Assembly (NCBI GenBank): GCA_019914945.1
Contig: CM034102.1
Location: forward strand, 9,041,501 to 9,105,500
Length of the DNA stretch: 64,000 nt
Reading direction: 5' to 3'
Source of the DNA: Typha latifolia
Lineage: Eukaryota > Streptophyta > Magnoliopsida > Poales > Typhaceae
In this document: positions 1 through 11,764 of the stretch, one piece after another
Position numbering within the stretch: position 1 is the stretch's first letter
Layout: each line of letters starts with the position of its first letter
Position numbers and translations under genes: made by a program
Notes under the pieces: generated by a model
What the model was told of the DNA's origin: nothing
The model's input: only the letters and a program-made list of their open reading frames with translations
Database searches by the model: none

Positions 1-547
1 ATTGAGAGAACGGGAGCGAAGAAGACGAAGGAGGCAAGGCAAAACTCAATCTCAATAATCAATAATCAATTTGGTTGCCTACCACATCCTTTTATAGGCT
101 AACCAACAACTCAAATTAACCCTAAAAACACAATTTTCGTCGACCGCGTTCGAACTCGCCCGACCGCATTCGAACGCACCGAGTTCGCTCTTCAAGATTT
201 GCAAACGCGATGCAGGCGTTCGAACGCGCGATCGAATGTGCCTGTCGGTATTTACAAACGCGATGCAGGCATTCGAACGCGCGATCGAACGCACCTGTCG
301 GTATTTACGAACGCGATGCAGGCGTTCACAGTGCGTTCGGACGCACCACGTTCGAACGCACAGTACATTCTCTTCACCACGTTCACAACCCCGTTCACAA
401 ACCGCGTTCGAACTCACTCCACCCGCGTTCAAACACGACTTACAGAAAACTTATTTTAATGGAAATTAAACACTAAAACATGAAATAAAAACACTCCTAA
501 AGTGAATCCATGCTCGAGACGACGTCGGTAAAGTCTGAATCATATCA
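1..547 (-). repeat. gypsy LTR (G1 family), inverted copy, cut by window start
   Basis: This is an LTR on the minus strand. It reads TGATATGATTCAGAC from 547 downward and closely matches the plus-strand LTR that starts at 1795. It contains a TTCGAACG-rich array (about 130-440) and, downstream in its sense direction, a TATA-like CCTATAAAAGG at 88-98. No gag or pol lies in sense just outside it at 548, so it is probably the 5' LTR of an element extending left out of the window, or a solo LTR. Confidence 0.75.
208..325. repeat. 53-bp tandem repeat with GTTCGAAC core
   Basis: The unit starts GCGATGCAGGC, carries TTCGAACGCGCGATCGAA and ends CTGTCGGTATTTAC. It occurs a little over two times with few changes. 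It sits in the presumed U3 of the inverted LTR, upstream of its TATA-like box. Confidence 0.75.
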
Positions 548-1200
548 ATATTTGGAGATAAATTTTAATCAATCTAACCGTCCAAAATATCTGATATTAT
601 GGTTAGTTGTTCTCCTGGAAGTCGGGGATCCAACGAAATCAAAATCAGGTCGATCAGATGAGTAGATCAAGAGTTATGGTGAAAGTATTGACCGAATGTC
701 AAATGGTTGCGAGATGGACATGAAAGGTGGAGCCTACGGATAGACGGGATGGAGGTCGTCAATGGATGGTGGAAGGCCTATCGGCATGGGGAAGACCTTA
801 GGACGTGGAGGAGATGAATGAGATGGTGTGGGCTAGATCGGGGTGGTGCGCAAGACAGAGAAGATGAGGGAGAAGGGAATTGGCTCTCAGGGTCGAGAGG
901 GAACGACTAGTCGAATACGGGGGAGAGGGACATAACTATGATGAGTCAAGTCCTAAACTGATAGAAGAGAGAGAAGTAGGCTGAAGCCAAAAGTTTCATA
1001 ATAATTCATCCATGATCCTCAAGTGAAGATCATCCCTCCTATTTATAAGAGGGATATACAAGTGGGCTTAGCCCATTACCCAATATGGGGCTAAACTAAA
1101 GCAAATATAATAAGTAAATAAGCAAATAGAGTGGATAACTGTATTGAGCCTAGCTCAATACCCTTTGAATGGACCAATTGGCCTAAAGCCTATCTTCTAG
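548..1200 (-). other. LTR-like fragment with TATA box, family unknown
   Basis: There is no open reading frame of note. On the minus strand there is a promoter-like TTATAAATAGGAGGG (about 1034-1048), followed in sense by a pyrimidine-rich leader (about 700-950) like those in the gypsy LTRs here. I read it as part of a further LTR, but saw no second copy in the window. The region also has TGGGCTTAGCCCA-type text near 1063. Confidence 0.35.
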
Positions 1201-1214
1201 ACAGACCCAGCTCA

Positions 1215-1437
1215 CCCGGATCAGTAGGAGGATTTTGATGCTTTGTTGAAGAAGATGGTATAGAAGACAACAGTGAGGGCTTACCAAGAAGAATTCGAAC
1301 GGGTGTCTAGTCGTTGTGTACCACCTTGGACGAACCAACAACTCAAAGCCACCTTTATTGCTGGGTCGAGTAAAGAAGTTTAGGCTGATGTTCGTGCCTT
1401 GCATTCACTAAACCTGGGGCAAACAGTGGAGATGCTG
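1215..1437 (+). pseudogene. gypsy gag fragment (G1)
   Basis: The translation resembles the capsid region of Ty3/gypsy gag. The stretch EFERVSSRCVPPW is almost the same as EFERVSSRCEPPW in the better preserved G2 gag at about 7327-7370. It has in-frame stops (for example near 1382) and no start. It joins directly to integrase C-terminal sequence at about 1438, so roughly 4 kb containing protease, RT, RNase H and most of integrase has been lost. It is non-functional. Confidence 0.75.
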
Positions 1438-1767
1438 TACTATGGTCCGTACTGAGTGCTATAACGAATCGGTCTAGTAGCTTACCTGTTGGACCTACTT
1501 GAGGGAACCAGAATACATCCGGTCTTCTATGTATCGGCATTAAAGGCCCAGATCGGGCCTAACCCTATGGTGGGTTCGGCCTTGCCCGAACCAATGGAGG
1601 AAGATGGCCCCACTGATCCGGTCCAAGTCTTAGGCCGAAGGAGAAGACGCCGTGGATCTAGATTGGAGATCGAAGTGCTGATCGAGTGGCTGGGCAAGCC
1701 AACTGACAAGTCTACATGGGAGCTAGAGTCAGATATCATGGATCAATTCCCAAATTTCAAACCTTGA
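1438..1767 (+). pseudogene. gypsy integrase C-terminus and chromodomain (G1)
   Basis: This is the tail of a chromovirus pol. It begins with a GPY/F-type module containing two stops (YGPY at about 1441), then VFYVSALKAQIGP, then a chromodomain-like end with EVLIEWLGKPTDKSTWELE. G2 has the same arrangement at 13650-14026. The chromodomain of this class directs integration toward modified chromatin. The ORF stops at 1767, and the LTR follows 27 bp later after a purine-rich run. The deletion that joined it to gag makes it a dead fragment. Confidence 0.8.
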
Positions 1768-1794
1768 GGATAAGGTTGCGGAAGCGTGGTGGAT

Positions 1795-2740
1795 TGATAC
1801 GATTCGGACTTCACCGATGTCGTCTCGAGCACGGATACTCCTTAGGGGTGTTTTTGTTTCTTGTTTTAATGTTTAATTCCTAAGAAAATAAGTTTTTTAT
1901 AAGTCGCATTCGAACGCGGGTGGAGTGAGTTCGAATGCGGTTGTGAATGCGGTTGTGAACGCCTACATCACGTCCAGAGAGTGTGAATTGTAAATTTGAA
2001 CGCTGCGTTTGAACGCGCTGTGAACGCTTGTATCGCGTTCGCAAATCTAGAGAAGTGGGAAACAGGTGCGTTTGGTCGCGTGTTCGAACACCTGCATCGC
2101 GTTCGCAAATCCAGAGAAGAGCGAACTAGGTGCGTTTGAATGCGAGCGGGTGCGTTCAAACGCGGTCGACGATAATGTACTATTTAGGGTTAATTTTGAA
2201 TTGTTGGTTTGCCTCTAAATGTGTGGATGGCAACCATGGAGTCATTATTGAAGAATTGAGTTTTGCCTTACCTCTTTCGTCTTCTTCGCTCTCGATCTCT
2301 CGATCCCCGGCGACGCCGCTTTTAACCTCCCTCGACCGGCCAATCACCCTAGTCCCTTAGGGGTGGCCCTCTCCTCCCCCTTCTTCCAATCTATCCAACA
2401 CTTGCCCTAACCTCTCCATCACCCATAACCCTTACACCACCACTTTTCACCAGTGCCACCCCATTAACGTCGGTCCACCACCATCCACCATCATTTAGGA
2501 TCTCGTACCTCGATCCACGAATCCTGATTAGACCCCCTGATGTTCGTGCACTAATCGGACGATATCTCAAGATCTCTATATCTGATTCACCTGAAACTTA
2601 TTCATTCGGAAGCTCTTTTCTAGGGCTACAACATATCTAAATTTCACGTCAATCCGATGGCAGCATCTTTTGAGATCTATTTACAAAGTTCCATGCCAGA
2701 TCTAGCCTATATCTGAGAATTGGTAGAGATCGAACCTTAG
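1795..2740 (+). repeat. 3' LTR of gypsy fragment G1
   Basis: It begins TGATACGATTCGG right after the end of pol and a purine-rich stretch. The first 500 bp match the reverse complement of 1-547. It carries TTCGAACGC-type repeats (1908-2165) and a decayed TATA position (CTCTAAATG, about 2212). The right border is uncertain. The text near 2720 (ATTGGTAGAGATCGAACC) resembles an LTR end plus primer site. Confidence 0.65.
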
Positions 2741-2988
2741 CCAAAATGGAGAGATTGTATCACAAAAATTACAAACATTCCAATCCTGCTGGGATAATGC
2801 CTTGTCGGTTGTGTAGGAGAACATTGAAGTAGAGCAGTGTATTTCTACTTCCCTCAGGTATCATGGAGCCAAATCTCACCACCTTCACCAACCATATTTT
2901 CTAATCCAATAACTATAGGAGTTCACGCTGAAGCTTCTGCATAGGATCGAATTGCCCAAAATCAAAGGGTGTAGTAGCCATGTAGAGA

Positions 2989-3168
2989 TCAGGAATCTCC
3001 AGCATGGCATGGCCTGATTTTAGAAGCGATAACTATTGAATCGTTTTCTAGTTTGGCGAATTCAGTTATGGAAGGTGTGGCCCCTCTATCCGAGGACCAC
3101 TCTTCAGATATTACTCTCATTTGGACCAGACATAATGTACTACCTTGGCTGAATATTCCAGGTCTCGT
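2989..3168 (-). other. unrecognised 60-codon open frame without start
   Basis: The minus strand is open for about 60 codons and looks coding-like (for example VISEEWSSDRGATPSITEF), ending at a TGA at 2989-2991. I do not recognise a family. It lies downstream, in sense, of the ULP1 remnant and beyond the minisatellite. It could be a further decayed exon, part of the same old captured sequence, or chance. Confidence 0.2.
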
Positions 3169-3179
3169 TAATTGACCAC

Positions 3180-4020
3180 ATGTTTAATGTGATTCCTCTT
3201 CTCTCTGTAAATTATATACTTATATTGTTCATTAAAAATATAAATATAGAGTGTCTTTTTATCGTAAATATAGTAACAACTTTCATTAATGATATATTAA
3301 CAACTTTCGAAACTATATTAATAATTTTTGAAATTATATTAACAACTTTCATAAATATATAAACAAATTTTGTAGTTATATAACAACGTTCGCAAATATA
3401 ATAACCACTTGCCTTAAAATAGCTAATCCTAATAATATATTTCACATATATAATAACAACTTTCGTAATTATATAACAACATTCGCAAATGTAATAATAA
3501 ATTTTGCAAATATATAAACAAATTTCGTAGTTATATACATAATAAACTTGCCTTAAAATGGCTAGTCATAATAACATATTTTGCAAATATAATAACTTTC
3601 GTAGTTATATAACAACGTTCGCAAATATAATAACAAATTTTATAAATATATAAATAAATTTTGTAGTTATATACATAATAACAACTTGCCTTAAAATGGC
3701 TAGTCATAATAACGTATTTTGCAAATATAATAATAACTTTCGTAGTTATACAACAATGTTTGCAAACATAATAACAACTTTCCTTAAAACGACTAGTTAT
3801 AATAACATATTTCATAAATATAACAATAGTTTTTGCAAATATATGGATAAATTTTATAGTTATATAACAACGTTCGCAAATATAATAACAACTTACCTTA
3901 AAACGGCTAGTCATAATAATATATTTCGCAAATATAATAATAACTTTCATAAATATATGGACAAATTTCGTAGTTAATAATAACGTTTGCAAATACAATA
4001 ACAACATATTAATGACATGT
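3180..4020. repeat. AT-rich degenerate minisatellite
   Basis: A block of about 95-140 bp is repeated with variation. The landmark CTTAAAATGGCTAGTCATAA recurs near 3411, 3551, 3690, 3784 and 3897, with TTCGTAGTTATATAAC and GTTCGCAAATATAATAAC between. Open frames here on both strands are low-complexity products of the repeat. It may sit in an intron of the ULP1 remnant. Confidence 0.75.
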
Positions 4021-4092
4021 TATTAATTTTCAAAACTATATTGACAATTATCACAAATATGATAATAATTTTCTTTGTAGCTTGTAAATATC

Positions 4093-4292
4093 TAGGGTTC
4101 CATAGATAATTGTAATGAATGCCCTTCTAGTTCTTTATTTCAACCACCAAAAGATGCCAATGGTTGCAAGTGTGAAGAGGGATAAACCAGAACTTTGCAT
4201 TATTAAGTTCTGAAGGATAATTTTTAGTCATTCCAACAACCATTGTCATTTTGCATTTGAACCCCTTGATAAAGAAATGTCGATAAAAATAT
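4093..4292 (-). pseudogene. ULP1-type cysteine protease, C-terminal part
   Basis: On the minus strand the text FWFIPLHTCNHWHLLVVEIK matches the C48 (ULP1/SENP) SUMO-protease core around the catalytic histidine (HW motif). It is followed by HYNYLWN, where active members usually have a DS-type motif supplying the catalytic aspartate. An in-frame stop separates them and a frameshift lies upstream (about 4240-4270). The nucleophilic cysteine region was not found. The upstream half lies at 30647-30807, beyond the 26.4 kb transposon nest; both halves share the duplicated AATAT. It could be a host gene or a copy once carried by a Mutator-like transposon, which often hold ULP1 genes. It is clearly dead. 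Confidence 0.7.
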
Positions 4293-5840
4293 TGTAACAA
4301 CCTAGCCTATATTAATAAAAAAAATTGTAGTGCGTGGCACGACGTGGCCGACCACAGCATGTCTGGCCTCGTATCATGCATCAACTAGTAGGCTAAGGGC
4401 GCCATGCGCTCCAGCTGTCGGCCCGGCCAACCTAGTAGGGCTAGCTAGCGCAGTGGGCCCCGCTGTCGCCACAGCAGCCGCTAAGCCCCCCTCCACCGCC
4501 TCTCTCTCTCTTTAAATATCTCTCTAGTCTCTCTCTCTCTCTATCATTTTCTCCTCCTGATTAACCTCTCTCTCTCTATCCTTAGACCGCTAGCCTACTA
4601 CCGTCACCACCGTCCCCACCTACACGGACACCGGTGAGCCTCCTCCCTCCTCTCTCTCTCTCTCTCGTTCTCTCTCTCTTTCTCTCTCTCTTTCTTTCTT
4701 GGGTTCATCAGAATCGAGCCACCGGCGAGAGGCCGATCGCTGGCTGGCCAACAGCGATCGAGCCCATCCTTGTCGACCCGGCTCTCCTTCCCCTCATCTC
4801 CTTCAAGTCCCTCCTCTTCTTTCTACAATAGTGCTGGGCTCGACCCAATACTACTGGCAATGCTTTTATATATTTTATTTTATTTTTGTTTATTTAATTA
4901 TTTATGTATTTCTTTCTTAATTAATACAAATAGGTTATTTAGATATTAATAATTATAAATAATAATATATATTCTTTAGTATGATTATTATTAATTATAA
5001 TTAGTATACTTAATGATTATACTGTTATAAACTATTACACATAAAATATATGTAATACTTAAATTATTTATATACATATATTCATTAATATGTATATTAT
5101 TAATTATAATTAGTAAAACTAAATGATTAACTATGTTTTATATTGTTACATATAAATATTGGTTTACTTAATATATATATATATATATTGTGTGTGTGTG
5201 TGTGTTTTGTTAGACTAATAAATAGTTTTCTTATTTATAATCATGAGATTTATAGATATATCCTAATATTCATAATATATATATACATTTTAAGTAATTC
5301 TAACAATTTATTATATACTATTGTGTGTAGAATAAGATACTAGTCTTATTAATTAATTAATTTATTATTTTGTATAATTAAGTAAAGACTATATAGTTCT
5401 TGATAAATCAAGATAGTGTAAGAATTATAAATTAATTATAAATAATTATAAATTAATTATCAAGATATAGTTATTTAGCCTTTTATTTTATTTGATAAGT
5501 ACATATTTAGAATATTTTTACATAAAAAGAAACGGACCTCTCCTCTATATTACAATTAGCATTTTATGATAATTATAGTATTTGAATCATACCTATAACG
5601 TGGATCTAGTTGTAACGCCCCTGCCCGGCACGAGCACGTGCCCGCCCACACGCCCACACGTCACGTGCAGCTCACACGATAGGACGGGTGGGCCCGTCAC
5701 GCACAGATATACTCCTGTGCACATATAATCATGGCATCATCAAATAAAACTTGTTAACATATCCATGATCATATAAACCAACACCAAGTAAATCATACTA
5801 TCAACCAAATAATCATGTTAATATATGAATATCCACAATA

Positions 5841-6442
5841 TGACACACTTAGTTAGGATCTTTTCTTATTGCATTAGGTGTTTATTTTTATTAAAATAAA
5901 ATTCCTGTTGGTCGCGTTCGAACGCAGGTGGAGTCGCGTTTGAATGCCCTTGTAAACGCCCGCGTTCGAACGTCTGTGTCGTGTTCGCAAATCCAAAGAA
6001 GGGGCTTTTTGAGTATGTCCGAACAAATCGGGCGTATTCGAACGCGATTGACGGGAATCCTCTAAAATTAGGGTTTCATATTGTTTTAGGACTTGTTGGC
6101 TAGCCTCATAAATATGTGGATGGAAACCAACTTCATAATGCAATTGGATTCTTGATTTCTGGCCTCCTATCTTCTCTCTAGACTCCTCCCTCCTCCCTCT
6201 TCACCGTCCTTCCACATCTACCGTTGGCAAGGTTTCTCCTCGCTTCTAATCTCCCTCGACTGTCGACTACCAGAGAATATTTTACGAATATTCTCCCACG
6301 GTTGCGTGAACTGCTTCCTATAATAAATTCAGATCTTAAGGAATTGTTCCGTAGCCGATCTTTTGGTTTCAGATCTCATCATTTGGTACAAGAACCTATC
6401 CTTTGGTATTAGAGCCTATCAATTTGGTACCAGAGCCTATCA
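5841..6442 (+). repeat. G2 5' LTR
   Basis: It is 602 bp against 863 bp for the 3' LTR. About 245 bp present at 14515-14740 are missing here, between CTCGACTGTCGA and CTACCAGAGAA. TTCGAACGC-type repeats lie at 5911-6055 and a TATA-like ATAAATAT at 6108-6115. The last 60 bp carry repeats of a primer-site-like sequence. Confidence 0.85.
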
Positions 6443-6460
6443 ATTTGGTATTAGAGCAGG
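6443..6460 (+). other. G2 primer binding site (tRNA-iMet type)
   Basis: TTTGGTATTAGAGCAGG directly follows the LTR end. Plant gypsy and copia elements commonly use TGGTATCAGAGC, complementary to initiator tRNA-Met; here one base differs (TATTAG). Similar copies precede it inside the LTR. Confidence 0.75.
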
Positions 6461-6480
6461 CGAACCTCAGACCTTCATTA

Positions 6481-7735
6481 ATGGTTGAAACTAGGAAGAT
6501 GACATCAACAAGCAGACCTATGGAGAGCACACCGACAAGGGAGGACTCAATGCATGATGATCCTAACCGTGAGGCTGATTCCTTTGGAGCGACCACGGCA
6601 AGACCGAGTCAACCAACATCTATGGGTTCAAATATGGATGAACTTAGGGGCATGTTCCAAACATATTTGCATAGAGTTGACAATATGCAAAAGGATCACA
6701 ATGAATATAAGGAATATGTCCTGAATCGATTGGGTTCATCATCTCCTCGACGACGAATGGAGTTTCAAGAAGGACCAGCGGTGGGACCCCACAGGTCCAG
6801 GTGCGTTATATGAGTGTCAATGATCTCCTCCTACCTATGCCTTCACATCATCCCCCACCTCCAGGTGCGCTTCGTCGATGAGGAGGATTGACACTTTGAG
6901 GATGAGGTTGAGCCCTATGGAGATGGTGATGGACGTGCTCGAGGATTTAGAGAAGGTGATCAACATGCACAATAGTTTAGACCTAAACTAAGGATCTTTC
7001 GCGAACCTGACAATGCTATTTGAGGGAGAACCGTACGTTTGGACTTTCCAAAATTCCAAGGCGGTGATCCAACGGATTGGGTATTTCAAGTTGAACAATA
7101 TTTTGATTGTCAAGGTACAGCAGAAGATGCAAAAGTCTAGATGGTAAGCTTTCACCTCTAAGGAATGACATTGCATTGGTATAGATCGATAATTTATGGT
7201 GGTGGATTTATTGGATGGGCTAATTTTTGTAAGAGGATTACACGCAGATTTGGGACAGCGACATATAAAGATTTTGCTGCCACATTAAGCAAGATGGTTC
7301 AAAAGACTACCGTATTGGAGTACCAAGCTGAGTTTGAAAGAGTTAGTAGTCGTTGTGAGCCACCGTGGCTCAAACGTACATTGATGAATATATTTATTTC
7401 AGAGCTGCGAGAGGAGATACAAGCGAATGTTCGTGCTCTATGTCCTACTACTCTTGAGGAGGCCTTTGAGAAGGCCATGAGGATAGAACAAAAGCATAGG
7501 GCTTTAAGGATGGCAGCGATTTGCACCTAGAACGCCGGCTGGAAATTCTGCAGTTTCAAAAATAGCGGCTGCGACTACTAGATCACGACCACCTTTGAGA
7601 CCTTCTTTCGATGTTAGAGGAGGCACAAAACCCCCCGTTCAAACTCTCACACCTGCTCAGGTGGAGGAGCGAAGAGCGAAGAGCTTTTGCTTTTGATGTG
7701 ATGAGCGTTTCACCCCCGGTTATCGATGTTCTAAA
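6481..7735 (+). pseudogene. G2 gag polyprotein, broken
   Basis: Gag builds the particle that packages element RNA. An ATG at 6481 opens a frame to 6813 (MVETRKMTSTSRPMES) with a predicted coiled stretch (DELRGMFQTYLHRVDNMQ). After stops and shifts, capsid text follows: DFPKFQGGDPTDWVFQVEQY near 7036, then an open frame 7165-7530 with EYQAEFERVSSRCEPPWL. A zinc-knuckle-like CDERFTPGYRC lies near 7698, where the usual histidine is replaced by tyrosine. At least four lesions prevent a full product. The start was chosen because it is the first ATG after the primer site and has the usual spacing. Confidence 0.8.
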
Positions 7736-7747
7736 CCGATCGAGAGT

Positions 7748-8185
7748 GTGATGCTTATCGATGGTCCTGAGGAGGATGATGAGATTGATGATGATGGAGA
7801 GTGTCCAGAGGAGACCCATGAGGAGGCCGTTGTGGAGGGCGTTGAGGAAGATATCCAAGCTGAAATATCAATGCATGCATATTCGGGTACTTCCGCGCCG
7901 AGGATGTTATGGGTAGACAGACTCGTTAGAAAGCATTGTGTGCACATCCTCATCAATTCGAGGAGTACACACAACTTTCTAGACGAGAGGTTAGTGAGGA
8001 GATTGGGTTTGGATGCCGAACCGACTATGGGGTTTGACGTTGCTATTGAATACGGCACGAAGCTTAGGGCGGAGAGCTTGTGTCGCCGGGTCAGTACACG
8101 GGTTCAAGGACATGACATCATTGTGGACTTGTATCCATTGGCGTTGCGAGGAGTGGACATCATCCTTGGTGCTCAGTGGTTATAA
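7748..8185 (+). pseudogene. G2 aspartic protease, active site mutated
   Basis: Retropepsin-like protease cleaves Gag-Pol. The frame begins with an acidic linker (EEDDEIDDDGE), then the active-site loop, which reads LINSRSTHNFLD where functional relatives have LIDSGSTHNF. The catalytic aspartate is asparagine and the following glycine is arginine. The end motif GVDIILGAQWL is preserved. The frame stops at 8185, before the RT part. Confidence 0.8.
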
Positions 8186-8439
8186 ATTTTGGGACTCGTC
8201 ACATTTGATTTCCAAAGCATGTGGATGAAATATAAACAAGGAAACAAATATGTGCGGCTTGATGGTGTTCGGTCTTCACCGATTCCTGCGATGTAGCCTA
8301 TGGTGGGACTGCCTTGTGCGTATGATTTGGCCTATCTTCTTCAGTTAGGACTAGCAAGAGATGAGCCTCAAACGAGTTCAAGTATTACCATTGAATTGTC
8401 TAATTTATTAGACAATTTTTTTGGACTGTTTGAGGAGTT

Positions 8440-8907
8440 TTAGGAGTTGCCACCGAGGAGAGCGGCGGACCATCACATAGAGATTGTACCAGGGGTTGCA
8501 CCGGCGAACGTGAGGCCATATCGGTATCCACATGTGTAAAATGAAGTTATCTCAAAGATGGTAGTTGAGATGTTGGAGCAAGGCCTCATACAACCAAGTC
8601 ATAGCTCATACTCATCCCCCGTGCTTTTGGAGCAAAAAAAGGACGGAACATGGCATTTTTGTGTAGACTATTGAACACTAAATGTTATTGCCGTCAAGAA
8701 CCGATATCCTATTCCGGTTATCAAGGAGTTGTTGGACGAGCTTGCAGGAGCGACTATATGTAGTAAGCTTGACTTGAGGGCTGAGTATCATCAAATTAGA
8801 GTTCACCCGGCGGATGTGCACAAAACTGCATTTCGCACTCCGGACGGGCATTACGAGTTCCGAGTGATGCCTTTTGGTCTCGCCAATACTCCAGCTACCT
8901 TCCAAGG
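8440..8907 (+). pseudogene. G2 reverse transcriptase, 5' half
   Basis: Reverse transcriptase copies element RNA to DNA. Visible motifs are [18 protein letters not shown], then [14 protein letters not shown] (the block with the first catalytic aspartate), then [17 protein letters not shown]. There are stops near 8536 and 8668. The frame ends where E3 is inserted (CAAGG duplicated), and the text resumes in frame at 11765, so E3 went into what is otherwise continuous RT sequence. Confidence 0.88.
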
Positions 8908-11446
8908 TGTAACGCCCCCGCCCGGCACAGCACGTGCACGCCCACGCGCCCACACGGCAAGCGCGACGCACGCGACAGGTCGGGCGGGGCCCGTCACACA
9001 CAGATAATCATGACATCATCAAATAAAACCTGTTAACCTATCCATGATCACATAATCCATCACCAAATACATCATACTATCAACCAAATAAACTTGTTAA
9101 CATATGAATATCCAAGTACACAATAATGTACACTAGACCGCTACATAATCTAGCAGGACCTGCATAGGCCACAACAAACCATCAAGATACAACTAAAATA
9201 ACTAATACAAGAGTACACTATGATTCGACCTGTATTATACAAATCATTGCTTAATACAAAAGAGTACAAATATCAAATACTAGTACAACTCAATTTCTAT
9301 ATAAACTATCATCTATACCATCCCACATCTATAGCTCACCTCATCATCGCTCTAAAATATTTTCTCAAGTCGCTATCACGTACCACATATCTGAGGGGGT
9401 TAGAAAAGAAATAAAGAGAGTCATGAGCAAAAGACTTAGTGAATAGACCTTACCCCGAATCAGTGATGTCAAACAGAGAGTAAATCATGTACTGAATAAT
9501 ATGAATCAGAAAGCACCATCATGTCATGAATGAGTATATGAATGTATCCTCAGTAATACATAAATGAAAAATAGATAATATGTCATACTGATAAAAGTAT
9601 ACAATCCTCGATAATGAATAAACAAAGCTCCATGTCATATGATCATCATAACTCTCTATCAAATATGACACATGATGCATGCCGACCATCAAATATGACA
9701 CATGATGCATGCCGACCATGGCCATGCTATGATATCAAATTCAACCATATATGATGTATATTGACCACTCAAAAATCAGGTACATCAGATAAAAATGAAA
9801 TCATATGCATTTCTCAACATCACGATCATCACCGACATCTCGGTATAATATCATCATACTAGACCATTGTGCACAGTCAACACCCGGTACCCGGTCTCAA
9901 TATCATGCCCGAAGGCTCGGAGCATACTCTGCCATCCGCAAGAAGTATCTCAAATATAATCATACCCTGCCATCCGATAGGCTATCAACATCCATCCAGA
10001 CCGGGCACCCTTCTAGCTGATAGAAATCTCGTGAGGATAACTCACCACATATGCCCTAGCGAACGTCATGTGTCCGATTGTCTGTACGCACAAACTCAAC
10101 TGACCTCGGACATGGGCCACGAGATATCGCATATCAGCGACCATAATCATCACTCCAAGCACCCCTAACCCTGGCGCCTACTCGGGTATCCTCATGTTTT
10201 CTATCAACTAGCATATCCATCACATTTCATGTTTTCCTTCTAAATGTCAGATCACATGCATATATCCAGTACGATAACGAGTCAATGTATAACAGAAATT
10301 TAGGTGGAACAGGAATCAAGAGAAAATGATGCAATGTAGTCTCCAACTGTATCGTCAACACATGCATACTCATGCTAATCTATTACATGCATACTCATGC
10401 TACAGATCAATTCGGTAAACAATCATAACAGTAGAATCATCTCTAATCATCTCTATATATATCACCAATGTACTCATATTCTAAATCAGCATAATCGAAT
10501 GCATGATAAAATATGCTCGACTATAATCATCTCTAGATAAAATCATATAATCATGCTGGAGGCCAAAACATGCATGTACATAAATATATAATATAACCTA
10601 ATTTGAGAAAGACGTCTAAGGGATAAGACTACTTACTCTGATCAGAAGATACAAACCACGTATCTCTTACATCCGCCCATCAACCGTGTGACACTTCTTG
10701 CTAGCAAGGTCCACGGGGTCTCAAATAAGGGGTTCGGGATCTGAAAATATTTAAGTAACATAAAGTTAGTTGTTTATCCCATTATAATCCGTTTGAGTAA
10801 AATATGATGACCTATTAGATTTTAGAATTTCTACTTAATTTTATAATTGGCTAGATTTTTATTATAAATAAAATATAAATATAGATAAAAACCTAATTAT
10901 AATTAAATTATATCTTGATTAATTAGGGACTTTGTAGTCATTATCTTATTTGTTACAAAATAATAATGTATAATAAATTATTAGAATTATTTAAAATGTA
11001 TCTCATAAAAATATTGGTATATAAATTTGATAATTATAATTTACAAATCTATTATATTAATATAATAGAGATATAAATAAATAAAAATGAGTATTACTTA
11101 TATTTATACCTAATTAATCATTGATTATACAAATTACAATTAATACTAATCATATTGAAGAATATATTATTATTAAAATAATTAATGTCTAAATAATCTA
11201 TTTGCATTAATTAAGAAGGAAAAACCTAAATAAATAACATCAAATAAATAAATAAATAATTAAAACACTACCGGCCTCTCGCCGGCGGCTCGGCTCCGAC
11301 GGGCCCGTGCCCAAGGTAAGAAAAAGAGAAAGAGAGAGAGAGAGAGAGATAGTGAGAGAGAGAGAAGAAGAGAGAAGAAGAGAGAGGAGGAGAAAGAGCT
11401 CACCGACGCTCGTGGAGGTGGCAGCGGCGGCGATAGTCCGGCCTCG

Positions 11447-11519
<73 letters not shown>

Positions 11520-11764
11520 GAGATATTTAGAGGGGGGAGAGAGAGAGGCGGTTGGGGGGGTTTTTAGCGGCGGCTGCGGCGGCGCTGGGGCCCACCGCGG
11601 CCACGCTAAGGGGTGCGTGGCACCCCCACGCCATGCCCAGCTGCATGGGCACGAGGCCGGCCACACTATGGCCAGCCACGTCGTGCCCATGTAGAAATTT
11701 TTAATTTTTAATTTTTATTTTATATTTTATTTTATTATTATTTTTTTAAGGTTGGGTTATTACA
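8908..11764 (-). mobile_element. E3: full-length solo LTR-like element inside G2 RT
   Basis: It is bounded by TGTAACGCCCCCGCC and GGTTGGGTTATTACA, 2857 bp, with perfect CAAGG duplication (8903-8907, 11765-11769). It has no gag or pol and no internal second LTR. In inferred sense (minus) it has a GC-rich start with CT runs (11290-11690), an AT-rich middle (10750-11270), then a conserved GC-rich tail containing CCGGGCGGGGGCGTTACA. Its length is almost identical to E7 (2858 bp), which defines the full-length unit. Frames such as the Arg-Glu repeat protein around 11307-11567 only reflect the GA run. Confidence 0.88.
11452..11510. repeat. GA dinucleotide microsatellite in E3
   Basis: A nearly uninterrupted GAGAGA run lies in the GC-rich end of E3. 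Equivalent runs are in the same part of E2 (19027-19089), E5 (55457-55500) and, as CT on the plus strand, E4 (15202-15230), E6 (58940-58972) and E7 (60434-60482). Confidence 0.95.

Noticed and set aside
1..440. tRNA genes or pol III promoters suggested by GTTCGAAC (T-arm/B-box-like)
   Set aside because: No cloverleaf, A box or terminator at the right spacing; the core lies in longer CG-rich palindromes.
4293..5610. TIR DNA transposon reading of the E elements from TGTAAC/GTTACA ends
   Set aside because: The inverted match is only about six bases, ends are TG...CA with 5-bp duplications, and the sequence resembles the G3 LTR; these fit solo LTRs better.
11307..11690. Arg-Glu and Ser-Leu repeat proteins over GA/CT runs, also at 15051-15446, 18716-19013, 49719-50003, 55105-55737, 58797-59356 and 60175-60931
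   Set aside because: They are translations of dinucleotide or triplet runs in E elements, on both strands, without domains or starts that fit a gene.
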